Origin: Ceratopteris richardii
Taxonomy: Eukaryota; Streptophyta; Polypodiopsida; Polypodiales; Pteridaceae
Reading direction: 5' to 3'
Assembly (NCBI GenBank): GCA_020310875.1
Contig: CM035417.1
Span: forward strand, 83,470,728 to 83,534,727
DNA length: 64,000 bases
Part shown: positions 1 through 11,960 of the stretch, piece by piece
How positions within the stretch are numbered: position 1 is the stretch's first letter
How the letters are laid out: each line of letters begins with the position of its first letter
Program-made: the position numbers and the translations under genes
Notes under the pieces: generated by a model
What the model was told of the DNA's origin: nothing
The model's database searches: none
Seen by the model: the letters and a program-made list of their open reading frames with translations, nothing else

Positions 1-34
1 TGCTGAATCATTTTCAGGACATTCTATATATTCA

Positions 35-2511
35 ATGGGTGATTTATATTCGGGATATGACCAATTCCAATTAGCAATTGATAGTCGTGACATTACCACA
101 ATGAAAACTCCTTTAGGCTTAGTGCGAATGTGTACTTTACCTCAAGGAGCGACTAATTCTGTGGCTCATATGATGAGTGCTATGAATATGGTCTTACATG
201 ATTTTATCCCTCATATAACTATGCCATTCATTGATGATATTCCAATTAAAGGGAGTGAGGAACGTGTAAAGGACATTACTTTAGATTCATCTGGATGTCG
301 TAAATTTGTTCTTGACCATATCTCTGATTGTGAAAGAATATTTCAACGATTTGAAGAGGTAGGTCTCATATTTTCCATAGAAAAATCTGTTTTTGGTGTC
401 AACGAGGTTCTTATTGTTGGACATTTATGTGGCCATTATGGTCGAAAGCCATACCCACAAAAAGTTGATGCCATTAGCAAGATTTCTGAAACATGTAACA
501 ACGTGAGTGAGGTACGTAGATTTCTTGGTGCTTGCATCTTTTATGTTATTTGGATTTCACACTTTGCTCATGTTGCTGATTGTCTTTATGACTTGTTGAG
601 GAAGAAACGAAAATTTATTTGGACTGACAAACACACTCAAGCTATGCGTAAATTGAAGAAATTATTGCTTGAAGCTCCCATCCTTAAGCGTGTAGACTAT
701 TCTGCTAACAAACCTATTAGATTGACTGTTGATACTAGTCCTATTGGTATAGGTTGGGTCATAAGTCAAGATGATAGTAAAGGGAATAGATATGCAATTA
801 GGTTTGGTGCCAAAATTCTACATGAAACACAACGAAAATATCCACAAATCAAACGAGAACTATGGGGTATGGTAACAGCTTTGAAAACAGACAAAGAATA
901 TTTCATTGGTGCAAATGTCAAAGTTGAGACTGATTGTTTGCCTCTCATTGGAATGATAGCCAATTGTTCATCTCCTGATATAGCCATGCTTAGATGGATC
1001 TCATATATTAAGTTCATAAATCTTGAGTTAGTTCATATTTCAGGTAAGTCAAACTCAGTTGCTGATATGTTATCGAGAGCTAGATTTGATGATGATCTTG
1101 AAAGTGATCTAATAAAGAATGTGAATTTAGTTGACTATGTTCCACATATATATGAGTATGAAAAATTTCATGAGTCTGAGTACGAAGATGAATGGAGAGA
1201 CATAGGAAAGTATCTCAGTACACTACAACCATTACCTAGCTGGACTACGAATAGATTCCGTAACATTAGGAAACGAGCTTATAACTTTTTCCTATGTAAT
1301 GGTTATCTTTGGAGACATGCTAAGGGTAAGGTTAAGAATCCACAACAAGTCCTAGGAAAGAGAGGTCTTCAATTGCAAGTAATGAAGGAAATGCATGAAA
1401 CATTATGGGCAGGTCATAAAGGATTTTTTGGAACATATGAAAAAATTAGAAGTACCTATTATTGGCCTAGGATGTATGTTGACATTAGTAGCTATGTTTC
1501 TACATGTTCTACTTGTAACTTCATTCATCAGTCAAACATAGAGATCCATTGCATCCTACTTGTCCACCTTGTATTCACTACAAGTGGGTAGTAGATCTTG
1601 TAACTATGCCTAAAGGTATTGACAAAATGCGTTACATTGTACTTACAAGAGAAGACTTAACTAATCATGTAGAGGGACGTGCACTATGATCTAAGACCAC
1701 TTACAATGTTTGCAAATTCTTGCTTGAAGATGTCATAAGTCGCTTTGGATACATAGAGAAAGTAGTTGCCGATCGTGGAGAGTTAAATGTGAGAGAAGCT
1801 AAAGAGTTCTTTGAGCGTCACGGTATTCGTTTATCTCTCACTACTGCATATAACCCAGAGGCCAATGGTAAAATAGAGAGAGGGCATCCACCTATTGTGA
1901 AAGCCATATCTAAAGCATGTAATGGTGACATCAAACAATGGCCTATATTCTTACCTTTTGCACTTTGGGCAGATAGAATGACATGCACACGTACTACTGG
2001 ATATATGCCTGCTGAACTCATGTACTGTCAAAAACCATTGTTTCCAATTCAGTCTCATATTTCTGCATGGTCAAATTTGCCTTGGTCTGAAAACATGTCT
2101 ACTGATGATTTTTTGAGTTTGCGCATTAAACAGTTAGAACAAGGTAAATTGAGACTTGATGATGCTGTTGAAAAATTAAGAGAATCTAGAATGAAGAACA
2201 AGCATTATTTTGATAAAACTCATCGATTGCGTCCCAAGCCAATTGAAGTAAGAGATTGGGTGCTCATTTATGATAGTACATTTGACTCTCAATATGATGC
2301 ACGCAAAAAGCTCACTCAACGGTGGTTTGGGCCATACATTGTATCAAAAGTCAACAACAATGGTACGTATGCTCTTTGTGAATTAAATGGTGTTGCACTA
2401 AAAACTTTGATTGTAGGTAAAAGGATAAAGCTATTCAAGAAACGTGATAATGACGAGTACATTTTGGATGAGGACATTGAAGAAGATGACAACAATGAGG
2501 CCGATTCATAA
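35..2511 (+). pseudogene. pol: Gypsy B pol region: RT, RNase H, integrase
   Basis: RT finger/palm motifs are readable near the start (SGYDQFQLAI, LPQGATNSVAHMM), with the catalytic box as FIDD at about 227-238. RNase H follows (RLTVDTSPIGIGWVISQ, about 720-1080) and ends in the usual ADMLSRA motif. The integrase zinc finger (H, H, C-x2-C) is at about 1380-1530. The integrase core is recognised by VADRGELN and by NPEANGKIERG with its catalytic glutamate, about 1765-1880. The C-terminal RWFGPYIV motif lies near 2320. In life this polyprotein copies element RNA into DNA and inserts it in the nucleus. It is a fossil with a few breaks, and the 5' end of pol is off the window. Confidence 0.85.
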
Positions 2512-3722
2512 ACAGGAGTATCCATGTTATAAAAATTAAACAAAAAGGAATAAAAAAAAAACGTATAAAAATATCATTAATTTTTCAAGTTCATGTTGCT
2601 TTGTTTGTTTTCAAGTTCATTCTATTTTTTTTCCATGCTTGTTTCATGCATGTTTTTTTCAGCCTTTGCATTGCATTGCATATCCACATCACTTGAGTCA
2701 AAAAAGGCAAATGATGATTTCTCTACTTGTGTAAAATGGTATCTTAAGTAGTAATTTATCTACTAAGAAATTGGGTATAATCTCGGATTATGGAAAGATA
2801 GGACATGTAGATTTAGAGGTTTATTTTGGTGATATGAATTTCATATGTAAACATGTATATGTATCCTGTATCGAAAGCATAATTGTTGAAATCCTAGCTC
2901 CTGCTACTGCATGTTTGTACATCCTTAGTCCATCTCACAACACTTGTAACGGAGTTTAAACGACTGTTCTCCGTCATCAAAAATGGTTGTACCTTGTATA
3001 GGGGTTTAATTTTTCCCCGTCATCAAAAAAAAAAAAGTTGCTACATGTTACCAAGAAGTTTACACTTTCTTCCACCCCAAAAAAGTGATCGTAACCATAA
3101 AGTTGCCGAATCATCATCATCATCAAAAAAAAAAAAGAAAAGCAAGCCAAAGGAGGATAAAGAGGCATAGTAGAATAAATCACGGGCTATATAGGTAGAT
3201 TTATGCATCAGTGGAGTTTAGTTAGATTTCCTTGCATGTTACTAGAGAAAGAGCATATTCATATTTATGTAGGAAAGGAGTTGATCTAAAATAAGCTAAA
3301 GATGAAAGATGTCTCTTGAAAATCTTAAATCTTTGTTTATAATCATATTTAAGGTAGATTGCTTTATGAAAAAGATACAAATTTTTCTTCAAGATGAGAG
3401 GAACTAATGCTTAAAACGACTCAATACATCCACTTCCACTTCATATTGATGCTTGTTTGTTTTGTTTCTTGTTGTCAATGTTGCTTGTTCATTTGCATAT
3501 ATGTTGCCTATTTGTTCATGTGTATTCATGTTCCCTGTTTCAATTCTTTCTTTCATGCAAATTTTGCTTCATGTCACGTTACCTACTTATTCATGCATAT
3601 AATCAAATTTCCTTCCATGTTTCTTATGTTGCCTATAAAAGAATTTTATGCATGGAACATTTTGTTTTTCACAGATGCTAGAGTGGCGCTTCCAGAGGAA
3701 TCGCAGGTTTAGTGGGGGCGAA
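2512..3722 (+). other. 3' untranslated stretch of Gypsy B
   Basis: No convincing coding sequence. The stretch is AT-rich and includes three similar CATCAAAAA-type runs (around 2976, 3022 and 3115, the last preceded by a CAT repeat). It ends in a purine-rich stretch, GTGGGGGCGAA, just before the LTR, a plausible polypurine tract for plus-strand priming. Small open frames here have no recognisable motif. Confidence 0.6.
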
Positions 3723-5350
3723 TGTCGTCGAGATTTTCTCTCCTCTCTCACTTGTGAAGGCCTACAAAAAACATATTTGGTGAAGGTAGCCGGAATTCCC
3801 CGAGAAGTCCAGGATGCATCAAGGATGTCAAAGGAAGCTCACATACAAAGTTTCAAAGAAATCAAGAAAGTCCATGGTAGCGGTCAAAGCTGGTCAAAGC
3901 TGGTCCAAGTTGGGAAATTAGGGCAAAAATTTCATTGTCACCAAATTAGATGAAAATTCATATACTTGTAAAGATTGTCAAAGGCAGTCTATAGCCCAAA
4001 TTTCAGTAGAAAATGGATTTTGTAGAACATTGATATGCTATGCTCATTTTGTAAAAATGTAATTTTTATAGTTTGACCCTACAAATTCTTGTATAGAAAT
4101 TTATGTTAGACATATGGTTTGGCATGTATAAAGATCATATGTGGCTACATGTTTGTACAAATTTTCAAGGCTATCAGAGCTTCCTAGACACCTTAATCCC
4201 ACCTTGCAAGCTTCCAAATGTAGTCAAACTTGTACAAGGGAGATTCAGATGGGAGTTTTTTCTGCATACCTGAAGGAGATCTTTGGAAACATAGTCCTAC
4301 AAAGTTTCATCTTCATCAAAGCCTATTTGGAGGGTCAAAGAGTACAAAGTTCAGTTTTCAGGATCACCGCAGTTTTCTAGTTTAAGCAAATTCAAGGGTT
4401 GAAGGGCCACCACATGGCGAAAGCTGATTGAGCCATGTTGTACGATCAAGATGAGCTCATATTCAAGGGTGGAGATGCACTTATTCTTAAAGCAAGGAGG
4501 ATCCACGAGTTTTTCCATAAAAGAAGTTTTTTTTTGACAATCAAAGATCAATAATGCAGCTTTTCTCCAAAAATAGTGGCTTATCTTATCCAAAATGATG
4601 TCAGCACTGATCCGACGGTCCAGATCATCCCCAGATCCAATGGTGGAGAATGAAGGCGCCTAAATTTCACTCCTTTACACTAGATTTGATAGAAAGAACA
4701 ATTCCAAGCCATTGATTTGATTAATCAAATGGTTGTAATTGAAAGTAGTGATCCTAGAGTTGAGAGTTGATTTCTCTAGATCCAAGGGCCCAAATTCATT
4801 CAAAAAACTATATAAACCCCCCTCCAAACTCCTAGAGCATCATTGTTAGGAATCCATAGGGCTCATGCTAGCTTACGGTTTTCTTGAGACGATCACCCTC
4901 GGTTGAGCGAGTGAGGATCCAAGGTGAGCTAGTATGAGTATAGTACCTAGTTTCAAATTTAAGTTAGAACTCCAATCTAGGATAGGCTCTTGAAACCAGC
5001 ATCTCTATCTTGACTCACCCTCGGTGGAGCGTGTGAGTGAGTTAGAGCTGATTTTAATGAGGCTTAGACTTCTTTAGTTAGACGTTATGAGCTTAGACAT
5101 ACATAGGGTCACTGGAGTGGAACTCACCTTCTTACGTGTGACATTCGGTTGAACTGTCATGGTTTGAGGGTCGGAACCACCTTTGATCAGTAGATTGCCT
5201 AGCTTGACGTACCACGACGATCTTATACATGTATCTTAATTCAAATCCTTTTAATTCATGTCACTCGTCACTTGTCTCTTGTCTCCACTCTCAGTCTCTT
5301 AAGTATTTTTACATGTCTTCTATTTCTTCTATGTGTGAGAAGGCTCCGCA
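3723..5350 (+). repeat. probable 3' LTR of Gypsy B
   Basis: Begins TGTCGTCGAG directly after the purine tract. It contains a good TATA box (CTATATAAAC at about 4808-4817), as expected of an LTR promoter. No second LTR copy is in the window, so the right boundary cannot be fixed by comparison. I place it loosely between 5300 and 5450. Confidence 0.55.
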
Positions 5351-5452
5351 GTATTGCGTTGAACCAGTAAGGATGTTTCTTTGAGCTTGTGAGTAATCTC
5401 TATCATCATAATTCACTTGCATGCATATAATCCATACATACCCATACATATT

Positions 5453-5692
5453 GATTAGTTTCTGAAAGTGTATAAGAAGCTCCAATATTATTGGACCATT
5501 CTTCCTTTCGAAACTGGTTTATGTGTAAGGATTCCATCTATTCACGTCATGCATACATATCATCCAAAGAAGACTATGCATATGGATTAGAATTAGGAAG
5601 TGTTTAAGAAGCTCCTTCAATGGACCATTCTTCCTTCCAAATTTGATTCGTGTGTATGGTTCTCTTTCATTCTTATCATTCATGTTCATAAA
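5453..5692 (+). repeat. imperfect direct repeat, about 100 bp, two copies
   Basis: Two similar segments follow one another: about 5453-5560 and 5587-5692. Both share GAAAGTGT/GGAAGTGT, then AAGAAGCTCC, then GGACCATTCTTCCTTYC, a TTCGTGTGTA/TTATGTGTAA stretch and a TTCAT-rich tail. The sequence up to about 5844 holds nothing else I recognise. It could be the tail of the Gypsy B LTR or an unrelated duplication. Confidence 0.5.
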
Positions 5693-5849
5693 TCTAACTT
5701 GCACTCCTACTTTCCCATTCCCATAATCATTTCAACATCTCTCTCTTCTCCATACTCAACATTAATTTCACTTTCATGTCCTTAAACCATCCAACATTCA
5801 TTAGCTTCATACACCCTGTGTGTGCCATGACCGGACCCGATCCATCGGG

Positions 5850-8800
5850 ATTGCGATCACCTCCACAGCGAAGGAGAGGAAGGTAACACATATCTTCCAA
5901 TAACCCATCAGGGCTACACCACAAAAGCCATCTTAGATTCAGGAGCCGGAGTAGCCATCGCTACCACCGCTTTATGGAAATGTTGGGGTAAGCCAACATT
6001 AAGACCCTCCAGGATGAAGCTACAAATGGCTGACGGACACATAGAAAAACCATTAGGCTTATTAGAAGGCATATCTCTCACCACTTGTGGTGTGGAATTT
6101 GAGCATACCTTTTCCATTTGTGATTTTGCACAAAATCATGCTTATGAGATGATATTAGGACGACCATTCATGCGTCAGTTGCAAATTGTACAAGATTGGG
6201 GAACTAATTCTTTGTACTTGCAACATTTAGGTGTGACTACCAAAGTCAATCTTAAAGACTATTCACATCGAGATGTACCCCCCATACAATGGAATACTAT
6301 CCATAAAACACAAGTGGAACCGGAATCAGTACGCTCATTAGAGTCGGACCCCTCATAGTTGCACGAGGACACTCATTTATGGATGTGTAAAGTGGCCAAA
6401 CAAGAGGAAGAACGGTTAGAAGCAAGGACCTTAGGTGCAGAACAACATCCACGAACTCTTCAAGACCCAGCTTACGCACCAGTAGTATTTCCAGATGAAG
6501 AATTCGAACCCCATGGTTGGGCAAAAATCCTAGCAACCATGGACGTAGCCATCAATGAAGAACAATGGACACCCCATTGCGATGAGGATGGCTATGCCAT
6601 TTCAGTTTTCACGATAGAGCCGATCATGTGTGATTCAATTTTAGAAGAATGTGAACCTAGCACTGATGCATTTGAGGATGCAAGTGACTTCGATTTAGAG
6701 TCAATTATTATGGACCCTCCATTTGCATCAGAGGAAGAATATTTCTACGAAGTAGAGACTCACCCTCAGAAACATGGAGAAATTACAAATGAGGTGAGAT
6801 TAACCACACAAGTGACTGTCAAGAGTGAAGGTAAGAAAAGAAAGAAGAAAGAAACCATGTCAGAAGAAGAAGAATCCTTGTTTGAAGTTCCGGAGAACTT
6901 CAAGAAATATGAAATAGAAGATAGACGAATAATGGTACGAATGCCTAACAAAAAAGCTGACGTTGGAAAAGTATATGATAATCGAGAGGAAACCAAAAAA
7001 ATAATAGTTGCCATAGAAGGAGAAGAAGAAAAATATACATACATAGGGCATGATTTGACGACAGAAGAAGAAGAAGAATTAGTTGCCCTATTGCGCGAAT
7101 ATAGAGATGTGTTTGCTTGGAGTTACAAAGACCTGAAAGGAGTAGACCCGGATATATGTTCTCATAGAATCCCTATGACTCCAGATGCAAAACCTATGAA
7201 ACAGAAACCATACACGTACAATGATAACTACACTGCGAAGATTAAAGAAGAAATAGATCGCTTGATAGAAGCAGGATTCATTTACGAAATTGAGCATACC
7301 GAATGGGTATCCCCCATTATGGTTGTGCCCAAGAAGAATGGAAAATTGCGTGTGTGTATTAACCTTTTAAGTTAATGCCACCACAATTAGAGAGAGTTAT
7401 CCTCTTCCTATCACAGAACACTTATTGGAAAGAGTTGCGGGCAAGGAAGTTTACAGCTTTCTTGATGGTTTCTCAGGCTATAATCAAGTAGCCATTGCTC
7501 CAGAAGACCAACACAAGATGGCTTTTGCCACAGAATGGGGCATATTTGCATTACGTGTGATGCCATTTGGCTTAACAAATGCACCCGCTACTTTCCAGCG
7601 ACTCATGTGTCATGTGTTTAAGGAATTCTTACGCAAGAATTTGGAAGTTTATGTCGATGAATTATGTGCTCATTCAAATGTGAGACAGACACATATCCCA
7701 GAATTAAGACAAGTATTTGACAGATGTCGAGAATATCAGGTTTGTTTGAACCCAAAAAAATGCATTTTCATGTTCAGACAAGGCAAAATTCTAGGACACA
7801 TTGTGTCAAAGAATGGAATTTCGACAGATGAGGAAAAAGTGAAAGTAATTGCAGAGCTACCTAGACCAAATAACGTAAAAGAAGTACATGCATTTATGGG
7901 ACATTGTGGCTATTATAGACAATTCATACACATGTATGCAATCATAGCCAAGCCTCTGTACTCTCTTTTGACCAATTTTGAATGGACAGACGAGTGTGAG
8001 AATTCATTCAATGAACTCAAACGACATTTGTGCTCAGCACCTATACTGACAACCCCGGATTGGAGCAAACCATTCCATGTGCATGTGGATGCATCCAATT
8101 ATGCCATAGGATGTGTGTTAGCACAACCCACGAATGAAGAAAATATAGATCTTCCCATAGCTTACGCGAGCAGACAGTTGAATGCCGCAGAAAGAAATTA
8201 CACCACTACGAAATGAGAGGATTAGGAATGATCCACGCGGTAAAGAAATTCAGGCATTATTTGTTGGCAAACAAGTTCAAGTTCTTTACAGATCATCAAG
8301 CCCTATTGTACTTAGTCAACAAGCCATGTAACACAGGATGATTAATACGTTGGTTTCTATTACTCATGGAGTATGATTTTGAGGTAGTAGTTAGGAAAGG
8401 AAAGACGCATCTCAAAGCTGACCACCTCTCGAGACTAACCACAGGAGAAGCTCCTCAAGGAATAGTGGATGAATTACCCGATGCATACTTGTTTAACCTT
8501 GAGATAGCACCAGAATGGGCTAAGCCGATTGTCCCTATTCTAACATATGGACCCAAGAATCCTAGGATAAGGATCAAGGAAGGAGAGATTACCAAGTCTC
8601 AAAGATACCAAATAATAGCAGGAAGTATATATAAACAGGATAATCAAAAGATGCTTGTTGTGTCGAGGAATCAGAACATGCAAATTGGTTGCAATTAGCA
8701 CATGTAGATGAATTAAAGCAACATCATTCAAAATATCGTACATTGCAAACTTTGCATAGACTAGGAGTGTATTGGCCTTCGATGGAAGCAGATATCTACA

Positions 8801-11590
8801 AGTTGTGTAAAGAATGCCATTTTTGTTGTGAAAGACCACCAGTAGAACATGCTACACTATATCACGTGTCTCTCACACCAGGCTGGAGTGAACCCTTAGT
8901 GACGTACTTGAGGACGAACACATTCCCTCAAGGAATGACTTTAGCACGACAACGCAGTCTAGAGCAGGAAGCTCAAGACTACTCACTTATTGGCGACAAT
9001 TTATACAAACGAGGACGAGATGGATACTTAAGACAATGTGTTCATGAAAGCGATTATTTGAGCGTACAAGACACCAAGGTGTTGCAAGAGGTCATTTTGG
9101 ACCCAATAGGATAATCAAAGCCATCCTCTTTGCAGGATTATGATGGCCCACTCTTCACATGGATGCACATACCTATGTAAAGAGATGTGACGTGTGCCAA
9201 AGAACTCAGTTTCCTTCTCGCAGAGATGAAATGCCATTGAAACCCATGATGGGAGGACACACATTTTCTAAGTGGGGTATAGACTTTGTAGGACCCATTA
9301 ACCCCCCTGCAAAAGGTACACATGCAGAATACATTATTGTCGCAACAGATTATCTTACCAAATGGGTAGAGGCAAAAGCCACAAAAAAGAATGATGCACA
9401 CACGACTACAAAATTCTTATTTGAAAATGTCTTTACAAGATATGGATTACCTATAGAGTTAGTGAGCGATCCAAGAACTCACTTTCTAAACTAAGTCATT
9501 GAATATTTGTTACAGGATTTTATGGCGATTCACAAGAAATTCGCACCATATCATCCTCATGCCAATGGTCAGGCTGAAAGCACTAACATGATCCTTTGTA
9601 ACGTACTGACGAAACTCGTGAACAACAAACGTTCAGATTGGGACAAACAGTTACACCACGCTGTTTGGGCATATCGAGTGGCCTACAAGACCGTACTCAA
9701 TGCAACTCCCTTCAGATGGTTTTTGGTCAGAATGATGTGCTTCCTTTGGACTTCTTGATACCGACCCTTAAGGTTGCACAAGAACATCACTGGACCGGCC
9801 ATGAATTATGAGCAAGAATAATGGACTTGGAATGATTAGGAGAAACCAGGCTGAAAGCATCACCAGGGATATATGCGGCAAAGAAGCGACAGAAAGCATA
9901 TTTTGATGCACATGTGAAAGATAAAGGCTTGAAAGAAGGAGATTTAGTTCTAGTATATACGCTGAAACAACACGCACGGAAGTTAGAAAAGCGATGTTAT
10001 GGACCTATGATCATTAACAGACTCTCAACAAGTGGAGCAGTACAATTAGCCACCTTAGAAGGAGACGTAATGCCTAATTACATTAGTGGCTGTAGAGTCA
10101 AGTTATATCAGGAACCTCTTACGGAGGATATGCTTAGACGACTCACGTTGGCAAAGAAGCGTAAGGAGGAAGAAAATAGAATACGAGCTGAAGCTCAGGC
10201 AGAAGCTATAGAACGCATTAAGTGCATGAAGTTAAGAAGACAAGGACTAGGGAGAAAACATTATAACCATCTAGAAACATCACCCAGATACCCCATGGCC
10301 ATGTGTCAAGCAAAGTCAAGTACACACCCTAGCATAGTGGACAGGAGACCATTCATTACAGTCAGGCTAGATCACGGTAACCCTTGCTTTAATTGATTCA
10401 GGTGCTGCGACTAGTGCGATTAGATGGTCCCACTATAAGGATTCAAGAATAGAAATGCGACCAATTGAGGCATACCTCATAGGGCTAGGAGGAATGGAAA
10501 CCCCTTGCATGGGTGAGGTGGACCTTCCTATCCTCATACACGATGTGACTATGACCACAAAGCTACTAGAGTGCCATGATGACGACCTGATAGAACCCCT
10601 AATCTTTGGCCAAGATTGGCTGTACGATCACTCAATGGACCTAAATCTTAGACAAGGCTCCTTGTAGATTGGAACCTTAGTTCAGAAGTGAGTGATACCG
10701 CTTGATTTCCCTAACGGCTGTTTGCCTGAAGTACGCGACCCTAGACCCTATGAACAACATGCGACGGAAGACTGAAAGATCTTTGGTCAGATGAGTCACG
10801 TTACGTCTACACCAACCTATGCGGGCTTGGCTATGGACAATTGTCACTCAGAAGGACGTTAGGAGATTTTCCCTTGGTCTTCCTGCAAACTAGAAGGGTC
10901 AACCACCCAACCGCTTGGTCAAATGGACACCATCAACGGTCTAGTGGGTTACATCAGCGGTCAGGTGGACTTCATCAGCGTCCACATGGGCAAAACACCC
11001 TGCGATGCCCATCCTTCCACACTTACTGCAGACTGGCCTAGATTAAAAGTACAAAATGGAGCACCTCCTAATGGGCAGGTTTCGCAAGTGTTGGACCTCC
11101 CTTCTTTTCCAAAGCAGAGTGTCCATCGGACCTCTCAACCTCAACCACAAAGGATTCAACCACGGCAAAGGAACCTAGGCTGACGAAAATATCAGACGAC
11201 ACAAAGAAAGCAGCAGTATCAATATCACAAAGCAAGCGGCACGAGACAAATATGGGTGCCAAAAGGACAGAAAGCACCGACTGATTTCAACAACGCAGAC
11301 ATTGATACAAAGAAGTCAAGGCAAAAGCAGAGTCAGTATTCAAAGTCTAATCGACCTTCTTCTACGAGTACGAATACTCGACAAATTTGGATCGCCAAGA
11401 AGTACCTTACAAACCGACCCACACCCACGCAGATTTGGTACCCAAACAGTGTACTATAGCTCAACCCTCAAGCCATGTAATATACAACCCTCAGAAATCT
11501 CTTTACCCTTCAACCCCACCAAATCCGATCTCATCTTTTGTCCCTCAACAGAAGCGTATCACCCGCACACGAACTCTTAGGAAGTGGATA
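5850..11590 (+). pseudogene. pol: Gypsy A copy 1 pol region with second protease-like domain
   Basis: The domains in order are as follows. First retropepsin-like domain (AILDSGAGVAIATT ... MILGRPFM), about 5880-6200. An acidic linker. RT about 7190-7850, with PFGLTNAPATFQRLM. RNase H about 8080-8430. A first HHCC zinc module about 8690-8840 and a second about 9050-9215. Integrase core about 9260-9750. Integrase tail with a GPMIIN motif about 9910-10100. A second aspartic-protease-like domain (IDSGA ... GLGGMETPCMGEV ... LIFGQDW) about 10375-10660. The C-terminal tail carries IWVPK and related tryptophan motifs between about 11250 and 11590. Order and motifs match copy 2 throughout. Confidence 0.85.
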
Positions 11591-11960
11591 TAGAAACGTA
11601 TCCAACCGTCTTTTCTGATCCCATTATCTAACATTACTCCCACCCCGACTAAACACCATACTTGTAATAAATCATTCACAACTGAACCTTGTACGAATCC
11701 ACACACTATAACCCAACAATGTTTGTAATAACATCTCATCAAAGCACTGCATGCAATATTTGAAAACATATAGGTGTCCAGAGACCTGCACTAGTTCTGC
11801 AAGAAGCATTGCATCAATCACATCACAACACTTGGCTACACGGGTTACACATCGGCTATGGAAAGGGATTACAGTCTCACTTTCATGGGATCATGATTAA
11901 TTTCCATACTAATGTGTTAATCTTATGTAGCAGATCTACTACGCATTCACACCATTCATC

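Larger units (their letters stand above)
1..5350 (+). mobile_element. Ty3/Gypsy element, family B, 3' part (fossil)
   Basis: The window opens inside pol. Reverse transcriptase, RNase H, zinc-binding integrase N-terminus, integrase core and a GPY/F-type integrase C-terminus follow in Gypsy order up to 2511. A 1.2-kb non-coding stretch, a purine-rich tract and a TG-starting LTR follow. No chromodomain is visible after the GPY/F motif. The RT and integrase are clearly different from those of family A further right, so this is a separate lineage. The element is broken (a few breaks in the visible part) and its 5' half lies outside the window. The right end of the LTR is not resolved, so the end coordinate is approximate. 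Confidence 0.85.
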
